In this document: one piece after another, positions 1 through 7,163 of the stretch | Numbering within the stretch: the first letter of the stretch is position 1 | Layout of the letters: the number at the start of each line of letters is the position of its first letter | From: Acidobacteriota bacterium | GTDB lineage: Bacteria > Acidobacteriota > Vicinamibacteria > Vicinamibacterales > CAVVIG01 | Direction: 5' to 3' | DNA: 11,949 nt | Assembly (NCBI GenBank): GCA_003223775.1 | Contig: QHWK01000163.1 | Location: 1 to 11,949, forward strand | Made by a program: the position numbers and the translations under genes | The notes under the pieces: generated by a model | Seen by the model: only the letters and a program-made list of their open reading frames with translations | Told to the model about the DNA's origin: nothing | Databases searched by the model: none

Positions 1-281
1 CGCGCACGATGCCGATGGACATGCCGCTCGGCGATCCATCACGCGTCAGCCGCGACAGCAAGTACTACGTCCACGTTGTCGCGACGCTTGGCACGCTCGC
101 CGAGCGCGAGGCCGACGACGTCGGCGACGCGGTGTTCGGGCGGCCGTCGGAATCGAACAGCCTCGGCGCGCTCGGGCGGCTGGTGTTCCGCACGGCGCTG
201 CAGATCAGCGACTACCTGCAGAGCGTCACCGCGCAGACGAAGAGCCGCAAGTTCGCCGGCGCTGAAATCATCCGTCCGTAG
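1..281 (+). CDS. 3' end of an unrecognised gene (partial at the left edge)
   Basis: An open frame enters from the left edge (first complete codon at base 3) and stops with TAG at 279-281. Codons are G/C-biased at third positions, as in the surrounding genes, and the peptide has a sensible soluble composition. An ATG at 9 would give 90 residues, but the frame stays open upstream, no ribosome site is visible, and the sequence reads like a protein C-terminus, so I treat it as a fragment. Visible features are a run KYYVHVVATLGTLAERE, then an amphipathic helical stretch around LVFRTALQISDYLQSV, and a basic tail ending EIIRP. There is no membrane segment or catalytic motif I can name. It converges on the permease gene, 46 bp away on the other strand. 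Function unknown. Confidence 0.6.
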   Translation, partial: RTMPMDMPLGDPSRVSRDSKYYVHVVATLGTLAEREADDVGDAVFGRPSESNSLGALGRLVFRTALQISDYLQSVTAQTKSRKFAGAEIIRP

Positions 282-284
282 CGA

Positions 285-320
285 CAGGCCAGGCAGGTCG
301 GGCAGGCCAGGCAGGGTCGC
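285..320. repeat. 18-bp imperfect tandem duplication
   Basis: Two adjacent 18-bp units, 285-302 and 303-320, share their first 13 bases (CAGGCCAGGCAGG) and differ only near the end (TCGGG versus GTCGC). They fill most of the 46-bp gap between two convergent genes. I see no hairpin followed by a T-run here, so it is not an obvious terminator. It is most simply a local slippage duplication in noncoding DNA. Confidence 0.7.
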
Positions 321-327
321 AAAGGTC

Positions 328-2763
328 TCACTGGCAGCGCAGCGCGTCCACCGGCGGAATGCGCGCCGCGCGCCGCGCCGGCAGATAGCTCGCGACGAGC
401 GCCACGACGCTCAGCGTCGCGAGCACCGCCGCGAACGTGATCGGATCGGTGCCGGCCGTCTCGTAGAGCAGGCTCGCGACGGTTCGACTGAGCGCCAGCG
501 CCAGCGCGACGCCGATCGCGAGGCCGATCGCGGTCAGCCGAAACGCGCTGCCGACGATCATTCTGAGGATGTCCCGCGCTTCGGCGCCCATCGCGAGGCG
601 GATCCCGATCTCGGAGGTCCGCTGGCTCACCGCGTACGACATGACGCCGTAGATGCCGATGGCCGCCAGCAGCAGCGCCAGCCCGGCGAACGTCGCGAGC
701 AGCAGCGAATTGAAGCGCGCCTGCGCGAGCGTCTTCGCCACCCACTGCGCCATCGTGCGGACGTCGGACACCGGCTGGTCCGGATCGAGCGTGCGAATCG
801 CGTGCTCGACGGCGGGCGCGAGCGCGAGCGGATCCCCCGCGGCGCGCACCGTCAGCGTCATCGACGAGTAGGCGAGCTGCGGATGCGGCCAGTAGGTCGT
901 CGGCTTCGGCTCCGCCGTCAGATCCTGGAACCTGACGTCGCCGACGATGCCGACGATCTCGGTCGGCACGATCGGGTCGGTCATATAGATGCCGAGCCGT
1001 TTGCCGATCGGATCGGAATTCGCGAAGTACTTGCGCGCCAGCGACTCGCTGATCACGACGACGTTCGATCGCTCGATCATCTCGCGCTCGGTGAACAGCC
1101 GGCCGCGCACGAGCGGCACGTTCATCGTCCGGAAGAAGCCGTTGTCGCAGACGCTCACGTTCGTCACGAAATCCTGTCCGGGCGCCGGCGGCGGCTGGCC
1201 TTCGATTGTGAACGAGGTGCCGGCGCCGAGGCCGGTCAGCGGCAGAAAGCTGATCGCGCCGACCGACTGGACGCCCGGCAGCTGCTGGATGCGCGCCGTC
1301 GCCTCGCGGAAGAAGCGGATGCGCTGGCCATCGTCGCGGTATCTCGCGCCGGGCAGCTGGAGCCGCATCGTCAGGACGTTGGCCGTCGAGTACCCGGGAT
1401 CGACGCCGCGCAGCGTCGTGAAGCTGCGGAGCAGCAGCCCCGCGCCGACGAGGAGCACGACGGACAACGCGATCTCGGCGACCACGAACGATTGCAGCAT
1501 GCGGCGATGGCGCACGCCCGGGCCGCCCTGGCGCGCGCCCTCCTTGAGCGCCTCCTGCACGTCGGCGCGCGAGCCCTCGAAGGCGGGCGCGAGCCCGCAC
1601 GCCAGCGCGGTGGCGAGCGACACCGCCGCGGTGAACGCGAGCACCGGATAGCTGAGACGCAGATCGCCGGCCATGGTCAGGTCGACCGGGCTGAGCGCCA
1701 GCAGCACGCGCACGCCCCAGACGGCGATCACGAGGCCGGCGGCGCCGCCGAGCACGGCGAGGACGACGCTCTCGGTCAACAGTTGACGAATGACGCGAAA
1801 GCGCGGCGCCCCGAGCGCGGAGCGGATCGCGATCTCACGCTGCCGCACCGCGCCGCGCGACAGGAGCAGATTCGCGACGTTCGCGCTCGCGATCAGCAGC
1901 ACGAACGCGACGGCGCCGGCGAGGATCACGAGCGATCGGCGGTACTCGCCCGACACTTCGTCGTGCAGCAGGTGGACCTGCGCGGTCCAGTTCGTGTTGC
2001 GCTGCGGCGTTTCGACGGCGAGGGCCGCGGCAATCGTCTTCAGCTCGAGCTCCGCCTGCGCGCGCGTCACGCCGCGCTTCAGCCGCGCGATCGCTTCCAT
2101 GTAGCGGCCGCCGAAATTCCTCGCGTCCGCCGGCAGCAGCCACGGCGCCCACATATCCGATGGCTTCCCCGCGAGCGATCCCTCCTTGAGGAACAGGCGG
2201 AACCCGCGCGGCATCACGCCGACGATGGTCCGCGGCTGCGCGTTGAGCTGAATCACGCGGCCGACGACGCCGGGATCGCCGCCGAAGCGGCGCTGCCAGA
2301 TGTCGTAGCCGAGGATCACGACGCCCGATCGCGGGTCGCGATTCTCGGCGTCGCTGAAGATGCGGCCGAGGAGCGGCGACACGCCGAGGATCGGGAAGAA
2401 CTCGCGCGTCACGTTCTGCACGACCACTTCCTCGGGCGCGCCGCCGCTCGTCAGGTTCGCGCGCGTGTCGACGAGGCCGGCCATCGCCTCGAAGCTGGTG
2501 GCGCGATCGCCCCAGCGCAGGAACTGCGAGGGGCCGAGCACGTTGCTGTGTCCCGGACGGTGCGCGCCTTCCTCCCACACCGCGACGATTCGATCGGGAT
2601 CGCGGAACGGCAGCCGATCGAGCAGCACGGCGTTGACGATCGTGAAGATCGCCGTGTTCGCGCCGATGCCGAGCGCGAGGGCGAGCACCGCGACGGCGGT
2701 GAAGCCCGGCGTTCGCAGACACAGACGGATGGCGTATCGAATGTCCTGCAGCGCAGCGTCCAT
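328..2763 (-). CDS. ADOP-family (MacB/FtsX-like) ABC transporter permease
   Basis: An 811-residue inner-membrane permease with the duplicated FtsX architecture. Residues 1-20 form a short cytoplasmic lead, then transmembrane segment 1 (about 21-48). A periplasmic MacB-type core domain follows (about 50-270), then a first FtsX domain (about 275-395) with the cytoplasmic motif QREIAIRSALGA at 309. After another membrane segment (about 424-447) comes a second periplasmic domain (about 455-680) and a second FtsX domain (about 685-808) with SEIGIRLAMGA at 717. This length and duplication define the acidobacterial orphan permeases, which lack an adjacent ATPase; none is encoded here. Family members are thought to act in MacB-like efflux or envelope mechanotransmission; the substrate is unknown. 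The ATG lies 7 nt after the stop of the upstream small gene, with no clear Shine-Dalgarno, so translation is probably coupled. Confidence 0.93.
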   Translation of the reverse strand: MDAALQDIRYAIRLCLRTPGFTAVAVLALALGIGANTAIFTIVNAVLLDRLPFRDPDRIVAVWEEGAHRPGHSNVLGPSQFLRWGDRATSFEAMAGLVDTRANLTSGGAPEEVVVQNVTREFFPILGVSPLLGRIFSDAENRDPRSGVVILGYDIWQRRFGGDPGVVGRVIQLNAQPRTIVGVMPRGFRLFLKEGSLAGKPSDMWAPWLLPADARNFGGRYMEAIARLKRGVTRAQAELELKTIAAALAVETPQRNTNWTAQVHLLHDEVSGEYRRSLVILAGAVAFVLLIASANVANLLLSRGAVRQREIAIRSALGAPRFRVIRQLLTESVVLAVLGGAAGLVIAVWGVRVLLALSPVDLTMAGDLRLSYPVLAFTAAVSLATALACGLAPAFEGSRADVQEALKEGARQGGPGVRHRRMLQSFVVAEIALSVVLLVGAGLLLRSFTTLRGVDPGYSTANVLTMRLQLPGARYRDDGQRIRFFREATARIQQLPGVQSVGAISFLPLTGLGAGTSFTIEGQPPPAPGQDFVTNVSVCDNGFFRTMNVPLVRGRLFTEREMIERSNVVVISESLARKYFANSDPIGKRLGIYMTDPIVPTEIVGIVGDVRFQDLTAEPKPTTYWPHPQLAYSSMTLTVRAAGDPLALAPAVEHAIRTLDPDQPVSDVRTMAQWVAKTLAQARFNSLLLATFAGLALLLAAIGIYGVMSYAVSQRTSEIGIRLAMGAEARDILRMIVGSAFRLTAIGLAIGVALALALSRTVASLLYETAGTDPITFAAVLATLSVVALVASYLPARRAARIPPVDALRCQ

Positions 2764-2770
2764 GCGGCTA

Positions 2771-3010
2771 TTAGAACAGCGGACCGGCCGGTTTGGTTGA
2801 TGAAGGCGTCGGGGGAATTGCGGACCAGGCGAGATGCAGGTGCATGGCGCCGAGCTTCACGTCGACGTCGATCCCGAGCGTGGCGAAGACGGGGCGGATC
2901 GTGATCGCGAAGGCCGCGTCGGCCGGCGCCGTGAGGCCGACCGTCACCATCGCCGTCATCACGATGAGCGTCGCTGCAAGGGTGTGCAGGAGCCGGGTCC
3001 TGAGGCGCAC
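2771..3010 (-). CDS. Small exported or membrane-anchored protein upstream of the permease
   Basis: A 79-residue protein starting at GTG (3010-3008) and ending TAA. It begins with a basic n-region (MRLRTRLLH), a hydrophobic core (about residues 10-27) and a plausible signal-peptidase site after the small residues near 33-35 (PADAAFA). The mature part would be only about 45 residues, with a beta-like stretch ITIRPVFATLGIDVDVKLG, a His-containing MHLHLAW, and a Pro/Ser-rich tail. Codon third positions are strongly G/C, supporting real coding. It ends 7 nt before the permease ATG, so the two are very likely co-transcribed. I do not recognise a named family. It could be a periplasmic partner of the permease or an unprocessed single-pass membrane peptide. 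The start is uncertain because the upstream ribosome site (GAGCAGG) is weak. Confidence 0.65.
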   Translation of the reverse strand: MRLRTRLLHTLAATLIVMTAMVTVGLTAPADAAFAITIRPVFATLGIDVDVKLGAMHLHLAWSAIPPTPSSTKPAGPLF

Positions 3011-3012
3011 GA

Positions 3013-3026
3013 CGCCTGCTCAGGCG
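3013..3026. promoter_or_regulatory. 14-bp palindrome before the small gene, candidate operator
   Basis: CGCCTG (3013-3018) and CAGGCG (3021-3026) form perfect inverted arms separated by CT. It sits 2 nt upstream of the GTG start of the small exported protein and overlaps the -12 half of a candidate sigma-54 element. The 2-nt loop is too short for a good RNA hairpin, so a dimeric protein site is the better reading. Inference only; no regulator is encoded nearby. Confidence 0.3.
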
Positions 3027-3038
3027 AACCCCGTGCCA
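3024..3038 (-). promoter_or_regulatory. Candidate sigma-54 (-24/-12) promoter for the permease unit
   Basis: Read on the minus strand this is TGGCACG-GGGT-TCGC. It matches the sigma-54 consensus TGGCACG-N4-TTGC at all but one of the eleven defined positions (T to C in the -12 box), with the essential GG and GC doublets at correct spacing. It lies between the terminator of the previous gene and the start of the small exported protein, where a promoter for the permease unit is expected. A caveat is that the transcript would start near 3013, leaving almost no leader before the GTG at 3010. No enhancer-binding protein gene is in the window. Confidence 0.4.
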
Positions 3039-3066
3039 CTTTCAGACAACCGAACGGCGCGATTTG

Positions 3067-3100
3067 CTAAGAAAAACGGCCGGCAGATCGGCGCCGGCCG
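3067..3100 (-). terminator. Rho-independent terminator of the PKD-like gene
   Basis: The perfect 8-bp arms CGGCCGGC (3077-3084) and GCCGGCCG (3093-3100) enclose an 8-nt loop. On the minus strand the stem is followed directly by TTTTTCTT. This is a classical intrinsic terminator, 33 bp past the stop codon of the PKD-like protein gene. It isolates that gene from the permease unit downstream, which therefore needs its own promoter. Confidence 0.88.
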
Positions 3101-3133
3101 ATGGAGTGTCCGGATGTGGGATTCGCGTGGCCG

Positions 3134-3595
3134 CTAGCGGATGTTGTCGCCGTCGCGCAGCCCCGGGCGAACCTGGATGTTGACGCTCGCCGCGCCGACC
3201 GATTTGTCGCGCCGCTTGAGGTGGAACATCACGCGATAGGCGCCGGCACGGAACACGTGCTCGACCGTGTAGCGCCGCTTGATCTCCGACTTGCCCGGCT
3301 CGTACGGGGCGCAATCGCTCGACGACTCCGACTGCGTGCCGTCGCCCCATTCCCATTCGACGGAGGGGCAGTAGAACTCCTCGAAATCGTTCGCGCCGCC
3401 AACGAGTTCGGCCGTCAGCACGACGCGCGCCGGCGCCATCGCGATCACCGGCTGCGCCTTCAAGCGGACCTGCGGCCGCTTGTCGGAATCCTTCGCGTCC
3501 TTATCGGTCTTTTGCCCCCCGGCGGCCGCCGCGAGCGTCGCCGACAGGACCACCGACAAGAGGCCGGTCCACGCGCCTGGCCGCCGTAGATTCAT
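3134..3595 (-). CDS. Small exported PKD-like domain protein
   Basis: A 153-residue protein. Residues 1-26 form a signal peptide (basic MNLRRPG, then a hydrophobic Leu/Ala core, AAAAGG end). A charged Lys/Asp linker follows (about 28-40) and then one beta-sandwich domain (about 41-142) with PKD-type hallmarks: WEWGDGT at 81-87 and EHVFRAGAYRV at 112-122. Cys76 and Cys95 bracket the WGDGT loop and could form a disulfide once exported. PKD-like domains are usually adhesion or binding modules; a single free domain with no partner domain gives no clear function. The ATG at 3595 is chosen because GAGG lies 8 nt upstream and the signal peptide begins there; longer in-frame starts run into the divergent promoter and pepA. 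It has its own promoter and terminator, so it is monocistronic. Confidence 0.82.
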   Translation of the reverse strand: MNLRRPGAWTGLLSVVLSATLAAAAGGQKTDKDAKDSDKRPQVRLKAQPVIAMAPARVVLTAELVGGANDFEEFYCPSVEWEWGDGTQSESSSDCAPYEPGKSEIKRRYTVEHVFRAGAYRVMFHLKRRDKSVGAASVNIQVRPGLRDGDNIR

Positions 3596-3603
3596 AGCAA
3601 GTA

Positions 3604-3607
3604 CCTC
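3604..3607 (-). promoter_or_regulatory. Ribosome binding site of the PKD-like gene
   Basis: GAGG on the minus strand, 8 nt before the ATG at 3595. This spacing supports that start over the longer open frame upstream. Confidence 0.6.
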
Positions 3608-3640
3608 AACTGACAGGTCTTGTGAGGGAGGCTGCACGAA

Positions 3641-3669
3641 ATTGTACCCGGCGGAGGAGACGTCGGCAA
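3641..3669 (-). promoter_or_regulatory. Sigma-70 type promoter of the PKD-like gene
   Basis: On the minus strand, TTGCCG (3669-3664) and TACAAT (3646-3641) are separated by exactly 17 bp. The -10 box matches the consensus at 5 of 6 positions and the -35 at 4 of 6. Transcription would start near 3634, giving a leader of about 40 nt that carries the GAGG site. The promoter lies inside the 97-bp divergent region shared with pepA. Confidence 0.6.
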
Positions 3670-3680
3670 GCAGCTTCAGT

Positions 3681-3686
3681 GATAAT
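3681..3686 (+). promoter_or_regulatory. Candidate -10 box for leaderless transcription of pepA
   Basis: GATAAT (5 of 6 to TATAAT) ends 6 nt before the pepA ATG at 3693. A start site at the usual distance from this box would fall on or next to the A of the ATG, and no Shine-Dalgarno is visible before that ATG. This is the pattern of leaderless genes. No convincing -35 hexamer sits 16-18 bp upstream, so the call is tentative. Confidence 0.35.
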
Positions 3687-3692
3687 AACGGG

Positions 3693-5188
<1,496 letters not shown>

Positions 5189-5192
<4 letters not shown>

Positions 5193-5437
5193 TTCAGAAC
5201 GCGAGCCCGATCATCGTCAAGATCATTTCGCCGCCGAAGGACGAGACCGGGCTGGCGAAGCTGAGTGACGTCCTCATCGGATCGCTTGGCCTCACGGGCG
5301 CGATGGTGCTCGCCGCGCTGCTGCTCGGCGCGGTGATGGCGGTGGCGATGTTCTGGTGGCGGCGTAGGGCCGTTAGTGTTGCACCGCCGCGATTGGCGCC
5401 GCCTTCAGCGACGTCTGATATTTCCGAATCGCGTTGA
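5189..5437 (+). CDS. Small single-pass membrane protein coupled to pepA
   Basis: An 82-residue protein beginning at TTG (5189-5191), whose last bases are part of the pepA stop TGA (5190-5192). This TTGA overlap is equivalent to the common ATGA coupling. The N-terminal 30 residues are polar (for example PPKDETGLAKL). One strong transmembrane helix follows (about 35-60, LIGSLGLTGAMVLAALLLGA), then WWRRR as a positive stop-transfer and a Pro/Ser-rich tail. Charge placement suggests the C-terminus is cytoplasmic. The last 65 bp overlap the 3' end of the amidase gene on the opposite strand. I believe similar short proteins occur in related acidobacteria but cannot name a family. The TTG start is inferred from the overlap; the nearest ATG would remove almost everything before the helix. 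Confidence 0.55.
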
Positions 5438-7163
5438 AGAGCGATTCGGCGATCCGCTGCCGGTACGCGTTCCCTTTCAGCAGCCGCCCCTCCTGCGCGT
5501 TGGTGACGAAGGAAATCTCCGCCAGCACGCTCGGCATCGTGGCGCCGATGAGGACGACAAACGGGGCCTGCTTCACACCGAGATCGCGCAGTGTCCGATT
5601 CGCCGGCCGCAGCCGCTCGTACATCGCGCGCTGCACGTCCTTCGCGAAGTCGCGCGACTCGTCGACCTTGTTGTTGAGCGCGATTGCCTTGACGATGTCG
5701 GGCATCTCGCCCATCGCGAGCGTGGAGGTCGCGTTCTCGCGCGCGGCGACGGCGGCGGCGCTCGTGTTCGTCGCGAAGTTCAGGAAATAGGTCTCGATGC
5801 CGCGCGCCTGCGCGTTCGGGCTTGCGTTCGCGTGAATCGAGAGAAACAGATCGGCCGCCTCGCGGTTGGCGATCGCCGTGCGCTCGGGCAGCGGAATGAA
5901 TTCGTCGCCGCGGCGCGTCAGGATCACCTCGACGCCCGGCACGTTCTGCAGCAGCTTCTCGACGCGCAGCGCGATGTCGAGCACGAGGTCTGCCTCGGTG
6001 ATCCCTTTCCCCTTGGCGCCCGGATCGTGTCCGCCGTGGCCGGGATCGATCGCGATGCGCGAGACGCCGAGGCCGAGCTGCCGCGCGATCGTCAGCCCGC
6101 CGGCCGTCGTTTTCGCGGCGGGCGGCGCGACGGCGATCGACGCAAGCGGCGGCGGCGCCGGCTTCGGCGCTTCGCCTGCCGCGCGCGGCTCGGCCGCATC
6201 CGCCGCACGCACGGTCGAGAGAAGCGCGGCGTTCGCCGGCGATCCTGCGGGGAAGCGGCGCGTCCAGATCGTCGCGAGCGTGCGCGCGGCAATCGGCGGC
6301 GGATCGACGACTCGCACGGACGCTTCGACGGGCAGGTGCGCCGGCGCCGCCGCGTCGAGCGCGATCGAGCGGACGCAGTCGATCACCAGGCGGAACGGAC
6401 TGTAGAGCGGGTAGACGCTGTAGCTCGTGAGGCCGACCGCGTCGAGCACGACGCGCGTCGTGTTGTTGGGATGCCGGCCGACGCGGACCTGCCGCACGAC
6501 ATCGGCCGCCGCCTCGAAGCGCAGCGTGCGATCGACGAACGCCGGCGCCGGACGTGTGCCCGGCAGATCGACGAAGACGCGCGGCGGATCCGCGATGCGC
6601 TCGTCGTGGAACGGCACCTCGCCGTCGAGCTCGATCGTGATGCGAACGGCGTCGGGCAAATCGGTGCGATGGATGTCGCGGATCGTCACGAGCGATCCCG
6701 GAGCCTTCGCCGGCGATCGCTCCGCGGGCGGCTTCGCCGGCTGCGGGCGCGGAGCCGCGGCGTCGCGCGCGTTCACGCGCGCGAGCTGCGCCGGCACCTG
6801 CGCGACGAGGCTGCTCGCCGGGTAGCCGGCCGCCAGTCGTCGCAGCAGCCTGATGCCCGCGTCGCGATCGATCGTCTGTCCGAAGCGGGCGAACGCATCG
6901 AGCGCGAGGCATCCCGCCTGCCAGAGCGCGTTGTCGCTGTAGCCGCTGGCGGGGTAGCCTCGGACGATCGCTTCGTACGCCGCGATCTCCGCGCGGACCT
7001 CTTCGAGAACGCCCGGCGACGCGTCCGGCGCTGAGAGCGCCGCGCGCAGCGTCTGCTCGCGCGCGAGCGCGTCGGTGTACATCGTCTTCGCCGGCGGCAG
7101 CGCTTCCGCCGCGCCGGCGGCGACGAGCGCGAAGGCGACGAGGGCGGCGGCCTTCAGCGTCAT
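5373..7163 (-). CDS. Periplasmic N-acetylmuramoyl-L-alanine amidase with AMIN domain
   Basis: A 596-residue cell-wall amidase (AmiC type) that cuts the bond between MurNAc and the stem peptide. Residues 1-21 are a signal peptide. Residues about 27-130 are helical with two YPAS-containing repeats (near 70 and 114), like the TPR parts of BamD or CpoB. Residues about 158-265 are an AMIN domain, which targets such enzymes to the septum. A Pro/Ala-rich linker (about 270-365) leads to the Amidase_3 domain (about 368-585). Zinc ligands are His376 (DPGHGG), Glu390 (ITEADL) and His444 (SIHANAS), with catalytic Glu549 (LAEISF); all are present. Its ATG overlaps the ftsK stop as ATGA with no close Shine-Dalgarno, so translation is coupled to FtsK. 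The three-part architecture is longer than E. coli AmiC (417 residues). Confidence 0.93.
   Translation of the reverse strand: MTLKAAALVAFALVAAGAAEALPPAKTMYTDALAREQTLRAALSAPDASPGVLEEVRAEIAAYEAIVRGYPASGYSDNALWQAGCLALDAFARFGQTIDRDAGIRLLRRLAAGYPASSLVAQVPAQLARVNARDAAAPRPQPAKPPAERSPAKAPGSLVTIRDIHRTDLPDAVRITIELDGEVPFHDERIADPPRVFVDLPGTRPAPAFVDRTLRFEAAADVVRQVRVGRHPNNTTRVVLDAVGLTSYSVYPLYSPFRLVIDCVRSIALDAAAPAHLPVEASVRVVDPPPIAARTLATIWTRRFPAGSPANAALLSTVRAADAAEPRAAGEAPKPAPPPLASIAVAPPAAKTTAGGLTIARQLGLGVSRIAIDPGHGGHDPGAKGKGITEADLVLDIALRVEKLLQNVPGVEVILTRRGDEFIPLPERTAIANREAADLFLSIHANASPNAQARGIETYFLNFATNTSAAAVAARENATSTLAMGEMPDIVKAIALNNKVDESRDFAKDVQRAMYERLRPANRTLRDLGVKQAPFVVLIGATMPSVLAEISFVTNAQEGRLLKGNAYRQRIAESLFNAIRKYQTSLKAAPIAAVQH
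5424..5449. other. Perfect 9-bp hairpin at the convergent gene ends
   Basis: CCGAATCGC (5424-5432) and GCGATTCGG (5441-5449) are perfect inverted arms around an 8-nt loop. The loop contains the TGA stop (5435-5437) of the small membrane protein gene. No T-run follows on either strand, so it is not a canonical intrinsic terminator. It may still stall RNA polymerase or protect 3' ends, or it may be chance within amidase coding sequence. Confidence 0.4.

Noticed and set aside
76..2904. A 942-codon open frame on the + strand across the permease gene
   Set aside because: Its translation is dominated by Arg, Ala, Asp and His with low-complexity runs, typical of the antisense of a high-GC gene. The opposite strand encodes a clear full-length permease.
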